Positions 19,226 through 30,215 of a stretch of DNA of 64,000 bases are shown piece by piece. The stretch's first letter is position 1. Each line of letters opens with the position of its first letter. Under the pieces are notes generated by a model, which was not told the DNA's origin, ran no database searches, and saw nothing but the letters and a program-made list of their open reading frames with translations. The position numbers were made by a program, and so were the translations under genes. The DNA comes from Prorocentrum cordatum (Eukaryota; Sar; Dinophyceae; Prorocentrales; Prorocentraceae), in assembly GCA_963575745.1 (NCBI GenBank), contig CAUYUJ010001375.1, positions 1 through 64,000 of the forward strand, written 5' to 3'.

Positions 19226-20600
19226 AAGCACTTATAAAATTCTTGACGCTTTGCGTATCCCCACCTGCCCATCCAGAAACGATGTCCCCTCTGTCGGGAG
19301 AAGGAATGACGGGACGCACATAGACAGCGCGAGCGTGTGACTGGTCATGCTGCCGCTGCTGTTGCTGGTGATGCGCGTGCTGCTGGTGCTGGTGCTGATG
19401 TTGGTTATCTTGCTGCTGGTGCTGCTGCTGGTGCTGCTGGTGGTGGTGCTGCTGCTGATGCTGCTGTGCTGCTGGAGTTGCCGCTGGTGCTACTGTTGAT
19501 GGTGATTGTGCTGTTGTTGGTGCTGCTGCTGATGGCGCGGCTTCTCGTTCTGATGGTCCTGCTGCTGGTGTTGCGGGTGCTGCTGCTACTGGTGCTACTG
19601 CTGGTGCTGCTGATGGTGTCGCTGATGGTGCTGCTGGTGACGGCGGCGGTGCTGCTGGTGCTGCCGCCGCTGCTAGTGCTGTGGCTGGTGGTTGCGGTGC
19701 TGCTGCTGCTGGCGCTGCTGATGCTGGTGCGGGCAGTGATGGTGGGAGCAAATTAGGTTAACGACCGCCTCGGGAGCGCGTTCTCGATCGGATTTTTGGA
19801 GAGGTTGCCCTCTTGGGGCACTATTGCGGGTCTCTTTTGGTAGATCTTGGGGCCCTCGTAGACATCTTGGGGCCGTCTTGCCTATGCTGTTCAAAAAGAA
19901 AAGGGCCATTCGGATCCCACCCCCCCCCCCATCAGAGGCTCAGAAAGGGCGCCCTGAGGCACTCACGGGCCGTCCTTGGAGTGCTGGCGCTCTGGCTGTT
20001 TGGGGTTCCATTGTGGAAATCGTGAGGTATCAAGAGCCAATGGAAAGCGATACGACCAGAATGCAATGACAGACATGTGTTATTTAGGTGTTGGAATTGC
20101 TTTTCCGATGGCTCGAATGCCACTTGGAATCATCTTGGGGCCGTAGCTTGGACAATCTAGAATCTTGGATGCGAATTCCAATTAAGCTCTCTGAGGCCAC
20201 CGCAACCTTGGGCCGAAAATTGACAATCTGCCCCCTTCCCTCCCACCCACCTACCTCCTCCCCCCCCTTCCCACCCCCCGCCCCCGCCCGCCATCCCCCC
20301 GCCCACCCGCCCACCCGCGCACGCACAACACACACGCACACCACAACGCATACACGCACATCTACACACTTTTCCCCGAGGAGCGCACCGTGCTTCACGC
20401 GCGAGACACACCTACACACACCCCTTCCCTCCCCCCCCGCCCCAGACCCAAGGGGCGTTGTATAGGGGCACACACACGCGCGCACACCGCGCACCTCCCC
20501 CACCCTTCCCCGAGCAAGTGAAGGAGGAAGCTGTGGCGGAGAGAAGGAAAATTACGCTAAACCACCGCAGCCCAAAATGGCTCGCGGGATGATCTGACGC
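19226..20600 (-). repeat. Trinucleotide-core dispersed element, copy 5 (CAG-core type)
   Basis: Inverted orientation. The conserved 3' end lies at 19230-19282 (GCGTATCCCCACCTGCCCAT). The core is (CTG)n on this strand at about 19360-19740. A TTGGGG minisatellite follows to about 20180, and the 5' end with AAACCACCGCAGCCCAAAAT lies near 20560. A GC/CA-rich low-complexity block sits at 20230-20480. Confidence 0.7.
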
Positions 20601-20820
20601 CTAGCAGGGCAAACGTGACTTATCGATTGTTAACTCGCGCGCGCGCGCGACATTTGTGGGCGCTGGCGCGTGCGCCTGCATGTGAATAACATATGTGCTT
20701 GTCATGACATGCCATTCTAGTTATGGGCACTGATCTCGAGCGCGCGCGCTTCCATGACATATTTCCCTCAAGCAATCGAGTCATTCACGCTGTATGCTAG
20801 GTGCAGAGTAGGATTTGAGA

Positions 20821-22350
20821 ATGTCCACTCCTACCAAGCTCATCGCGGAGCTGGCCAACCTCCCCAAGTTCTTTGAGGAGCAGAAGCAGTGCAACCTCGA
20901 CTCGGATGCCATGTCTGAGTTGATGCGCGCGCAGGCAACGTGCATCAGCGCAAAGATCAGGTCGCTCATTGAGTGCGACTTACGATCCGCAACGGAGTTG
21001 ACTAAGGCCGTCCACGGCGTCGGGTGGGACAAGGAGACAACGGCTAAGTTGGCTACGCTGGTGAACGAGATGAAGAACAAGCTCGAGGATGGGAACCCTA
21101 ACGCAAGGCGGCCGAACCAAAAGTGCTCATCATTCAACCTGTACTTGACTGATATCGAGTACACGATCCTCGCGGACAGCATGACGCCTTGGTCTGCTAA
21201 GTTCGCAACTGTGAAAAAGAGGTGCCTCTTCATCGGGCTCCTCCTGCCGAGTGAGAAGACGAAAGGGCACATCTTGGAGTGCATCTATGTGGCCAACGGG
21301 CTGCCGCTGGAGAAGGGGAAAGATTGGTTCGCCCATTTGAATAACATCAAGGAGGCGCTTGCGCCGCTGGGCACTGTCAAGTACCCATTTGAGTTTATGA
21401 CAGAGTTTCCGCTTTCGCCCAAGGATCTCCCGAGTGAAACCTACAAGCATGCATACGAGACGGACCCGCCGTCGATGAAGGAGTACCGCGAGCTGACGTT
21501 CGGAACAGTCCGACAGAGCTCGACCGCCTATAAGCGCGCGCATACGGGAGCTGAAGAAGCGGAGTCGCAGCTGGCCCTCAATAAGAAGAGCCCGCCCATG
21601 CTGAACCTGTGCGCTCCATCCGCAACCGACCCCAATCAGTTCATGGCGGAAGCCTGCAGGCAGATCGGCGCCCAGATGCTCCTGCAGGGCATGATGAAGG
21701 GTCTCCCTAGCACGAGTGCAGGCATGGACCCGTATAACATGCTGCAGTGCTTCCGTTCTTCCGCCGACGCGGGCGCGTCGTCGGCCTCGCACCTGCCCGA
21801 GCCGAAGGGCAGCCGCTCCGCCGCCGAGCCCACTGGAGCGGCCGAGCCCAAGGCTGGCGTCCGCGCCGACGACAGCGCTGGAACATTCCCCATGCCTCCC
21901 CCAGCTGTCGACGAGAAGGCTGGCGCCTGCGCCGACGACAGCGATGCGAGCGAGGAATCTGCTGCGGAGCGCTTGCGCACGAAGGCGACAGGCAAGGGCA
22001 AAGCGGCTGGCCGCATGCCGCGCCCCGCAGCTTCGGCCTCCGCTGCAAAGCGCCCCGCATCGGCCGCCCCTTGCGACGCCGATCCGCCACCGATGAAGAA
22101 GGCGAAAGAGGCCAAGAAGGGCGGCGTCACAGAGAGTGATTTGCCAAAGGGCTTCAAGCTCAATCTGAAGGAGTTTCTCTCCAAGAGTGTCGCAGCAAAA
22201 TACCCGTCCAAGGGCGCATACACCTCCAAGCTATACGCGGAGGGTGGGAAGCAGGCCAGGGATAAACAATTGAGCTCGGACGATGTGAAGCTCGCCCAGA
22301 AGGTCGCGTACAGCATTGGCTCATCTTTCTGGGCCAACTGTGGCTTGTAG
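20821..22350 (+). CDS. Hypothetical 509-residue protein, possible mobile-element partner
   Basis: It runs from ATG at 20821 (MSTPTKLIAELANLPKFFEE) to TAG at 22350. Residues 1-230 are ordinary globular sequence with a helical start and a Cys/Trp-containing middle (…VHGVGWDKETTAKLATLVNE…, …CLFIGLLLPSEKTKGHILEC…). Residues about 300-430 are low-complexity Ala/Glu/Pro with near-repeats of KAGVRADDSAG / KAGACADDSD. The last 70 residues (…LPKGFKLNLKEFLSKSVAAK…) return to a basic, helical domain. I do not recognise the family. It is the first of three same-strand genes that end in a transposase-like gene, so a role in the same element is possible but not shown. Confidence 0.75.
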   Translation: MSTPTKLIAELANLPKFFEEQKQCNLDSDAMSELMRAQATCISAKIRSLIECDLRSATELTKAVHGVGWDKETTAKLATLVNEMKNKLEDGNPNARRPNQKCSSFNLYLTDIEYTILADSMTPWSAKFATVKKRCLFIGLLLPSEKTKGHILECIYVANGLPLEKGKDWFAHLNNIKEALAPLGTVKYPFEFMTEFPLSPKDLPSETYKHAYETDPPSMKEYRELTFGTVRQSSTAYKRAHTGAEEAESQLALNKKSPPMLNLCAPSATDPNQFMAEACRQIGAQMLLQGMMKGLPSTSAGMDPYNMLQCFRSSADAGASSASHLPEPKGSRSAAEPTGAAEPKAGVRADDSAGTFPMPPPAVDEKAGACADDSDASEESAAERLRTKATGKGKAAGRMPRPAASASAAKRPASAAPCDADPPPMKKAKEAKKGGVTESDLPKGFKLNLKEFLSKSVAAKYPSKGAYTSKLYAEGGKQARDKQLSSDDVKLAQKVAYSIGSSFWANCGL

Positions 22351-22757
22351 GGGCGTGTGCGCCGTTGCAGGAGCTCGCAGCGCTAAATACTAGGCAACGA
22401 TTGCATTCGTGCACGCGGCGAGTGCACGCGTGCAGCCGCGCATGCCGTATCTTTTTGCGATGAAACATTGCCAACCTTATTATTTCTCTTTCCCCCGCTC
22501 TTTCTCTCGCTCTCTATCTCGCTTTATCTCGCATTACGTTCACCCGCCATCATTCCCAATCTTGCCATAGCGTTCACTTTCTATGCTATCCTTTTCCGCC
22601 ACCACTCCCCCTCTATATGCCCCACGCATATTTATATACATATATATATATATATATATATCCCATCTCTCTGCCCAATATCCTTACATATAGGCCCTCT
22701 CTATACAAAGAGCCCTTTCTCCTCGAACACATCCCATCACACTCTCTCTATATATAG

Positions 22758-22800
<43 letters not shown>

Positions 22801-22867
22801 GCTCGCACGTTCTCCCTTTCGCTCCATTTCATTCTCCCTCGTTATCGTGATCTCATTCCCCTCTATA

Positions 22868-22905
<38 letters not shown>

Positions 22906-23262
22906 ACACCTCCCGCCTACCCCTTCTCACCTGCATCCGATTGTCTCCCCAGCCCTCTGATTATCCATCCATCCACCCGCCCGCCCTTTCAGCCTACCAG
23001 CGTCGTCGCATCGCCATCCCCCGCACGCCGCGCTACCACCGTAAGATGAGAGCGGCTATTGTAGGATGACATATTGTGTTATTATTGAGCTCTTCACCGA
23101 TGGAAATCCGTTGATCGTGTCGCGTGGCAGACTGTGGGTTGCGCGATTCTCGCGCGCCCCTGCCCCAGCCCACGCCCATCCCGATCCCATGATGCATCGC
23201 AGTTTGGCTCTGCGCTCGCTTAGCGTTTAAGCTGCTGCGCGCGTGGTTGCGGACTGTTTGAG
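22351..23262. repeat. Pyrimidine-rich intergenic region with (TA)n and (TC)n runs
   Basis: A (TA)n run lies at about 22638-22662 and (TC)n runs at 22757-22800 and 22869-22902, within a strongly pyrimidine-biased stretch from 22478 to 23030. Open frames here are low complexity. No gene is supported. Confidence 0.8.
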
Positions 23263-23649
23263 ATGGTGCGCTCGGAGATGGAGAAAATGCTGCAGAAGCA
23301 GCTGACCACCGTCAGGAAGGAGAGGTCGACGGCAGAGAGGCAGCTCGGAACCCAGAAGGTGTACTTCCTCAAGAAGATGCTCACGCAGCAGTCGACCTTC
23401 TTCCTTCAGTCGCTGTCGCGCGTCAGGGCCAACGGCCTGCCGACGGTGGAGTGCCAGAAGGTTGTGAATAAGTTGGTCGGGTCAATCATTCCCAAGCCAG
23501 AGACGAGTGAGGTCGGCACCCAGACGGACTTGAGGCTGTCGCAAGGCATTGAGCCCGCGAGGCTGCCCAAGCCGCTGACGGCGTTGGATGAGGTGTCGGA
23601 CTCGAGCTGTGATGGGGACAGCGAGCAGCTGGGGTCGATGTCGGAATGA
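23263..23649 (+). CDS. Small hypothetical protein with N-terminal coiled coil
   Basis: It encodes 128 residues from ATG 23263 to TGA 23649. Residues 1-40 (MVRSEMEKMLQKQLTTVRKE…) are a basic amphipathic helix likely to coil. Residues about 45-75 (…STFFLQSLSRVRANGLPTVE…) are mixed. Residue 83 onward holds SEVGTQTDL and an acidic Ser/Asp/Glu-rich tail. No catalytic motif is visible. It lies between two larger genes on the same strand. Size and composition suit a structural or adaptor protein. Confidence 0.6.
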   Translation: MVRSEMEKMLQKQLTTVRKERSTAERQLGTQKVYFLKKMLTQQSTFFLQSLSRVRANGLPTVECQKVVNKLVGSIIPKPETSEVGTQTDLRLSQGIEPARLPKPLTALDEVSDSSCDGDSEQLGSMSE

Positions 23650-23785
23650 GCGCAGCTAGAGGCATGTCTTAGCCCACAGATTTACTGCCGTTGTTGCAGT
23701 ACAGCCCGTTTTACTGCTGGGAGGGGAGATCCCAGAAAATGTGTTCCATCATTCGCACGCGTGCGTTTAACCGCGTCTAAATCCG

Positions 23786-24865
23786 CCACCGTGCCGCGAG
23801 GCGCGGAGTGGGAGTGCCCTCATGCCCCTTGTCAAATCCTCCGAGCCTCAGTCCTCAGTCCTGTGAGGAATCATTATAAAGGGGACCAGAGCCTCAATTT
23901 CCAATTCTCTCGGGCCTTCCCGCGGTTCACCTGGGGCTTCTTGCAATTTCCCGCGTGATTGTTTCGAGCTCAAGCGGGCCCCGAGACGGGCCAAGAAAGC
24001 ACCAAAGAGGCCCCGAAGACGGCCCAGGCCCCGAGACGCCAAACGAGCGCTCCACGACGCCCAAAATGGCCCCAAGACGGGCCCAGAGGCCGCCCGCAGA
24101 CGGCCCGCCTCCAAGAGGCTTCCCAAGAGGGCCCCGAGTGGCTAAACTTGTTGATTGCCCCTTGTGGTTTTCGATGTTGTGTTTTTGCTTTCTCGCCTTT
24201 TCGGCTTCCCGACGCTCTGAGACGGCCCAAGCCCCAAGAGGCCCCAAGGGGCCCCCAAGACGGCCCGACGACGGCCCAATACGGCCCCAAGATTGCCCAT
24301 TATGGTTCCAAATACAACCCAAGAGCTCTTGGAGCCCTAGGGCTCCAAGACGGCACCAAGAGGGGCCCAAGAGGGCGACGAACAATTCAAACATTCAAGT
24401 CGCCCCCAGGGGCCCCAGGGTGCCCCAAGGCCCCCAAGACGCCCCAAGCAGCCCCCAAGGCCCCCAAACGACCTTGCAGATGCCCCAAAACGCCCCCCAA
24501 GAGGCTTCAAAACTGCCTCCCAGAAACCTCCGAAAGGCTTAACACGAGACCCAGACACACATTCGGTACCACTTGAGGCATATTGCCGACATACACGTTA
24601 GGCATACTGACGACGCGCCTCAGATGGTACCCGATCGGAACTACTTGAGGCATACAACGGACATGCCTCAAGTTGTATTTATTCGATGCCACTTGAGGCA
24701 TACTGCCGACATGCCTCCCTCGGTCCAGAATGTGAGATTGTCGAGCTTTCGGTCCACCACCGCCCCGCGACGGCCCAAGCGCCTCCAACGCCATCAAATG
24801 TCCACGAATCCAGGCACGGTGGCGGAATGGGCCGAAGGCCATTATATAACCAAATTCAGTTCCGC
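23786..24865 (+). repeat. Dispersed repeat, copy B (uninterrupted)
   Basis: It aligns along its whole length with the two halves of 3358-5540. The last 300 bases hold at least four 'ACTTGAGGCATA' words plus inverted forms (24565-24725), resembling the clustered short repeats near ends of some DNA transposons. It ends about 130 bases before the transposase-like gene at 24996. Confidence 0.85.
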
Positions 24866-24995
24866 GCATGTATGCACGCGTGTCGTATGAAGCGATCGCC
24901 CCACGCACCGCGCGCCGATCAAGAGGCGCACGCGCCACCGTCCTCGCCCTGGCCCGAGCGACCAGCGCGCCCTTGCGCGCGTGCACCCCTGGCTC

Positions 24996-27023
24996 ATGAA
25001 GCGCGCGGGCGCTGACCTTAATGAGCTGCATCGCGATTCTTACGTTTCGCAGCGGGGGCTTGAGGCGATTCTGAAAAGGGTGAGGGCGGACGGGCTCCCC
25101 AGCGCGAGCAGCTCGCGCTCGCAGCTCCGAGCCCGCCATGCGTTCACTAGTGAGCCAACGCCATACGGCCCTGTGGTGCAGCCGATGGAGCTCACTCTAG
25201 AGGACAGGACTGTTGGAATTGCATTTGTCAATCACCCGTTTGCCCTCTTGGATCGTACCGTTCGGGAGTGCGCTCCGTTCAGGCAAATTATGAAGGCAAA
25301 GTTGGCGAAGTTCCCCAGCTCCCCGAGTACGCCGTGGAGGCTCATCATATACTTCGACGAGGTCAGCCCCACGAACCCACTTGCATCCAAGAAGGACCCA
25401 CGCAAAGTGCAGAGCTTCTACTGGACGTTCGCTGAGTTTGAAAATCTTGTTCATCGGGAGGAAATGTGGTTCATTGTTACATGTACTCCGTCGCTCATTG
25501 TCGAGACCATGGACAGCGGCATGTCGCAGTTAGTCAAGCATGTACTGAAACACATGTTTTTCAATGACGAGTCTCATCACCTGACGAAGACAGGCATTTG
25601 CTTGGATTTGCGCGAGAGCGAAAACGATACCAATGATTTCACCAGGCTCTTTGCGCGTCATTACGGGACATTGGCTGACTTCAAAGCTATCAAGGAAGTC
25701 CTCGGTAGCATGGGCCACCGAGGCATCGTGCCATGCCCTTTGTGCCGAAACATCGCCAAGGACGGTAGATTCGGGCACCTCCCGTTGGACAATTTGGAGT
25801 GCCACCTTTGGGAGCCGCACTCGGACGCTTCTGTGCGAAACTTGCTGGGAGAACTGATGGTTGCAAAAACTGTTTTGGGTAAGACTGCTTACGCAGAGTT
25901 GGAGACCAGGAAAGGGTTCCACTACGGGCCCCACTACCTCACTGCTGATGCCGCCATGAAGCCAATCAGCACCACCATGTACGATTGGCCGCACATATAT
26001 TTCATCACTGGGCTTTTCGAGTACGATCTCGATGAATTTATGCACAAGGCCAAGGCGGCTGCGGGGAGGAACAAAAAGGGCCTGGTGGAATACACAGACC
26101 TGCACGCGTACATGCAGCAGTGGACGTGGCCTCGGGAGTACAAGAGAACGGCTGAAATCTTCGAGACCAACAAGCTGGCCGCCACTGCGAGCGAGCAGCT
26201 GTCAGCGACACCAGTCGTACAGAGGTACTTCTCCAACGTGGTTGCAAAGGAGGAGAGCCTTGCCGCCCTCCACGGTGCAGCGGAATCAGTTTCGCTCTGT
26301 TGTGAGAGCATAGAGATGCTGCAATGCGCATCGCGCAAACAGGTGTCCGCGGTCCAGCTGCATGATTGCATCATGAAGCACTTGCATAAGTTTCGCGACG
26401 TGCACGGGCGAGGGCCCTGGCAATTCAAGCACCACCAGGCTGCTCATCTCGGTCCGCAGTACCGAGATTTCGGTTGCCTTTTCGACACGTTCGTCACCGA
26501 GCGAAGGCATAAGGACCCGAAAAAGTTCGCAATGAACCGCCAGTCGAGAGGCATATACTACACCAGGGGTCTCATGGAGGAGCTGTGCTGCCAACATTTT
26601 GCAGACCTTAAACAATTCTCGACGCACGTAAGCGGCAACTGGAGTGCGTTGCCGAAGGCGTTGCGCATGCCAGTGGGGGAAATGTTTCCGCGCGCAGCCA
26701 ATATCGAGATATCTGGCACTTTCGTTGCCGAATCGGGCGCGAAGTTTAGCAATTTGGATGTCGTCCTGCTTGGTGGCGACAAGCGCCGACAGTGCGGGCA
26801 AATCTGGTATCATTTCTGCGTTGACGGCACTTACTGGACGTGCATCTCCATGTGGGAGTTTAGAAAAGCAGACGGCCGATATGCTAAATATAAGCGGGCT
26901 GAAAAGCCAACCCTAGTCTTGTCTAACGAGTTGCTGGCCCACGGAATTTGGCGATCAAGCGCCGACGGGGCTGTTACAGTTATATGGCCGCTGCATTATA
27001 TGTTTGCATGCGGTTTGATGTAA
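24996..27023 (+). CDS. Transposase-like protein of a multicopy dinoflagellate family
   Basis: It encodes 675 residues from ATG 24996 to TAA 27023. Residues about 111-155 carry WRLIIYFDEVSPTNPL then FYWTFAEF, resembling the first catalytic-Asp region of CACTA/TNP2-type transposases. Residues about 235-260 hold CPLCRNIAKDGRFGH, a Cys pair that may bind zinc. Residues about 485-515 hold FKHHQAAHLGPQYRDFG and FDTFVTERRHK, where the Glu fits the final acidic position of a DDE core. These matches are from memory of the families; no search was run. The stop overlaps ATGTAAGT, a possible donor, so a further exon cannot be excluded. No terminal inverted repeats were found around the gene. Confidence 0.55.
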   Translation: MKRAGADLNELHRDSYVSQRGLEAILKRVRADGLPSASSSRSQLRARHAFTSEPTPYGPVVQPMELTLEDRTVGIAFVNHPFALLDRTVRECAPFRQIMKAKLAKFPSSPSTPWRLIIYFDEVSPTNPLASKKDPRKVQSFYWTFAEFENLVHREEMWFIVTCTPSLIVETMDSGMSQLVKHVLKHMFFNDESHHLTKTGICLDLRESENDTNDFTRLFARHYGTLADFKAIKEVLGSMGHRGIVPCPLCRNIAKDGRFGHLPLDNLECHLWEPHSDASVRNLLGELMVAKTVLGKTAYAELETRKGFHYGPHYLTADAAMKPISTTMYDWPHIYFITGLFEYDLDEFMHKAKAAAGRNKKGLVEYTDLHAYMQQWTWPREYKRTAEIFETNKLAATASEQLSATPVVQRYFSNVVAKEESLAALHGAAESVSLCCESIEMLQCASRKQVSAVQLHDCIMKHLHKFRDVHGRGPWQFKHHQAAHLGPQYRDFGCLFDTFVTERRHKDPKKFAMNRQSRGIYYTRGLMEELCCQHFADLKQFSTHVSGNWSALPKALRMPVGEMFPRAANIEISGTFVAESGAKFSNLDVVLLGGDKRRQCGQIWYHFCVDGTYWTCISMWEFRKADGRYAKYKRAEKPTLVLSNELLAHGIWRSSADGAVTVIWPLHYMFACGLM

Positions 27024-27169
27024 GTCGATGCGCTCTCACGCTCTGTGCCTCGTGAGATCCCCAACCGCACCACCACAAACGACGAGCCCAGAAAATCTTC
27101 AAATCCGTATGGTATATTCGGTTCCCGAGCAATTATGTTATCATCGGCGCACACAACATCGAAGTGTGA

Positions 27170-28452
27170 ATCCAATCAGCCCGTTCCCTTTTCCAACGAG
27201 GTTTGCCTTCCCTGCGTCTGGGCGGGCTTACCTGCGAGGAGTTCGAACGTCCTTGATGGCTCGAGATGGCTCCAAGACGGCCTCAGAGAGCCCGAGCTTC
27301 CAATATGGCCAAATATACTTCAAGGTGGCTCGAGATAGCATCCGACACGAACCAATACGGTTTCAAGTGCCCTCCAACCCCCCGCGTTCAAACCCACAGA
27401 GGCCAAATTTGCACCAACACCAAAGCAAAACAAATGTTTTTTGGTGTGTTCGCTTTTTCGCTTCCGATGGGCTCTTGAGGCGTCAAGATGACCCCGAGAT
27501 GGCCCAAGGGGCCCCAAGAGGGCCCCAATGGCGCCCAAGAGCGCGAGAGCGCCTTTTTTGGAAGCTCCTAGGGGTGGGTGGGTGGAATTAAGCCCCCCTC
27601 TTTTTGAACAATGGTGGCCACTGCTCCAAGAGGTCCCCTATGCCACCAAAAAGAATTTAAGCTCCCCCCCAAGACCTTCCAAACGAGCACCACATGGCCC
27701 GAAGATCCCAATACCTCCGAGAAAACGCTTCCTAGGCGGTTGTTACGCTGCCTGATTTCACTACCACCGTCAGCACCTGCATCAATAGCAGCATCACTAC
27801 AACCACCAGCAAGAGCACTTGGCAGCAGCGGTAGCACCAGCAACACCGCCACCACCGTCAGCAGCAGCACCAGCAGCAGCACCTAGCAGCAGCAGCAGCA
27901 ACAGCACTAGCACTATCAGCAGCACCAACATCACCACCATTAGCAGCAAATGCATTAGCAGCAGCACCAGCAGCACCAGCAGCACGATAACCATCGCCAG
28001 CATCAGCCAGCACCAGCAGCACCAGCAGCAGCAGCAGCACCACCACCACCACCAACAGCAACACCAGCACCATCAGCAGCACCACAGCAGCGCCAGCAGC
28101 ATCACGAGAACCAGCAACACCAGCAGCACCCGCAGCAAAACTACCAGAAGCAGCAGCACCACCAGCACCCACAGCACCACCAGCGGCAATGACACCAGCA
28201 GCAGCGCCAGCAACACCTGCCCAGCAGCAGCAGCACCACCAGCACCAGCACCAGCAGCAGCGCCAGCAGCACGAGAATCAGCAACACCAGCAGTAGCACC
28301 AGCAGCAGCAGCAGTGCCAGCAGCAGCAGCAACAGCACCAGCAGCAGCACCCGCACCCTTCGCTACCAGAGATCTCCCCAATTCAACAGTAGTGCCCGCG
28401 CTGTTTCACTATGGATGGGCTGGTGGGGATACGCGAAGTGTCAAGAATTTCG
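27170..28452 (+). repeat. Trinucleotide-core dispersed element, copy 4 (CAG-core type)
   Basis: A CCAAGA minisatellite spans 27250-27560, a degenerate (CAG)n core spans about 27776-28365, and the conserved GGGCTGGTGGGGATACGCGA end lies at 28417-28436. Core type matches copy 5 and differs from the (CTC)n cores of copies 1-3. Confidence 0.8.
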
Positions 28453-28684
28453 TTTAAGTTAGCATTGAAATTATAGGCGCGAACAACAGAAACAGAAATT
28501 TAATCAGGTTAACATCATGCGCACGAATGTAATTACAACCTGCGAAAATCTTGTTCCGAACATGGAAATATACGAATCCAGATTGCATGCTGAAAAAATC
28601 GACCTCCGAACATGGAACTCACAGAAAACATGTTAGCAAAATCGCAAACAGTTTGGAACCAAAACCATTGAAATTTAGAACCCA
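28453..28684. other. No feature recognised
   Basis: This is AT-richer sequence than its surroundings, with no gene or clear repeat. Confidence 0.4.
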
Positions 28685-28862
28685 CTGGCTACTTACGGGC
28701 TACTTACGGGCTACTTACGCGGCTACTTACGGACTACTTACGGGCTACTTACGGGCTAGTTACGGGCTACTTACGGGCTACTTATAAGTTACTTATAAGT
28801 TACTTATAAGTAGGCCGTAAGTTCATAAGTTACTTATAACTAGCATAAGTACTTATAAGTAC
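28685..28862. repeat. 11-bp CTACTTACGGG minisatellite grading into TTACTTATAAG
   Basis: About nine direct copies of GGCTACTTACG are followed by several ACTTATAAGTT words. The second part is partly palindromic. Confidence 0.9.
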
Positions 28863-29312
28863 CCCCGCCGCGCGCAGTTGCGCTCGGCTACGTTGCCTTT
28901 CTTCTGCGCCGGGGACCCCGCCTCGGAGAGGGCGAGGCCAGCGTGGCGCAGCCCCGGGAAAAGAAACCGCGCTGGCCGGCGGCGGCTTGTCGGCGGCGAG
29001 CGAGGGGGGAAGCGAGAATCGGGGGAGGAAAAGGTGCCCATACCACTACCCTTCCTCCTGGGAGGCCCTCGTCGCCACCGCTGCCAAGGTCATTTTTCAT
29101 TGCTCCCCCCGCGGCGCCCTCTCCGGGTACTCCCGGCAGTGGGGCTTCGCGGTAGCGAGCAGACCCCGGTGAGCGACTGCGGCCTCCCGCGAGTGCCCGG
29201 CAGCGATAGGAGCCGATATCGCCGCGGGACGGAAGATGCGTTAGATCTCGCGGGGGGGATGTCTCGATCCTCGAACGTGGTGCTCTTCTCACGGTCCAGA
29301 GTCAGGAGACAC

Positions 29313-29452
29313 AATTAATCCTCGATTCCCCCAAAAATATGGGAAAATATGGGAAGTGGGGGGGAAGACAAAAACCCAGAAAATATGAGAAAATATGGGG
29401 AACCTGTTTATTTGTGTGTATTTATTTGTGTGTTCCAGTTCCCCTTCACAGA
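29313..29452 (+). repeat. A-rich ~130-bp dispersed repeat, copy 1 of 3
   Basis: It contains GGGGGGAAGACAAAAACCCA followed by GAAAATATG words and TTTGTGTGTATTTATTTGTG. Near-identical copies lie at about 30085-30215 and 61184-61315, all in the same orientation. Confidence 0.9.
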
Positions 29453-29639
29453 GGTCAGGACCCCTCCCCTGGGGCCGCTTTTACTGTTCCGAGCTTGTTC
29501 TTGTGGGGAGCGGCCTCATGGCCCGGCAGTGGCCTCCCCCTTGGAGGGAGGCCCGACGCCGTGCCCACCTCTTCGGTCCTCTGCCTCCTGCACCTGCACG
29601 CTGAAGGCATTGATGTCGGTGATGACGCCTCCATCGCCT

Positions 29640-29880
29640 CTTCCTCCTCCTCCTCCTCCTCCTCCTCCTCCTCCTCCTCCTCCTCCTATTCCGTGTCCTT
29701 CTCCGTCTCTTCCTCCTCTTTCTCCTCCACCTTCTCCTCGTCTTCCTCCGAAGCACGTCTCCTCCTCTTCGTTCCCAATTACCCCATCCGGCTCCATCCT
29801 CCGCCTCCTCGATCCTCCCCTGCCTTCTCCTCCTCCTCCTCCTCCTCCGCCTCCTCCTCCTCCTGCTCCTCCTCTTTCTC
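29640..29880. repeat. (CTC)n/(TCC)n tracts
   Basis: An uninterrupted (CTC)n run of about 50 bases lies at 29640-29690, with a second degenerate run at 29825-29875. Confidence 0.95.
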
Positions 29881-29928
29881 GATCCCCTCTCCCCTCGCGC
29901 CCTGGCTCCTCTGGCCCACGCCCCCCAG

Positions 29929-29980
29929 GCGGCGCCGACGGGGAGCCGCGGCTGGAGACCACCCCCATGGACTTCTCCAG
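29929..29980 (+). CDS. Possible small exon
   Basis: A 52-base segment sits between a pyrimidine tract ending CCCCAG and a CAG|GC donor-like site. It reads GADGEPRLETTPMDFS in one frame. The flanks resemble those of the dioxygenase exons at 59601 and 60398, but no partner exon was linked to it. Confidence 0.25.
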
Positions 29981-30084
29981 GCGCCCGCCCCGGCCTTCCG
30001 CGGGGGGGGAGGCGCCCTGCCGCGGCGCGCCCGCGGTCGCGCGCCCGCAGGAGCCCCGGCTAGGTCCCCCCATGGGCCCCTCAC

Positions 30085-30215
30085 AATTGATCGTCGATTC
30101 CCAGGGAAATATGGGAAACAATGGGAAGTGGGGGGGAAGACAAAAACACAGAAAATGTGGGAACATGTGGAGAATATGTTGATTTGTGTGTATTTACTTG
30201 TGCGTCCTGGGGCCC
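30085..30215 (+). repeat. A-rich ~130-bp dispersed repeat, copy 2 of 3
   Basis: It shares GGGGGGAAGACAAAAAC and TTTGTGTGTATTTACTTGTG with the copies near 29313 and 61184. Confidence 0.9.

Noticed and set aside
20560-20585. CCCAAAATGGCTC, which resembles an inverted spliced leader
   Set aside because: The surrounding words align with the 5' end of the dispersed element at 4714-4757, so the likeness is a variant of that repeat.
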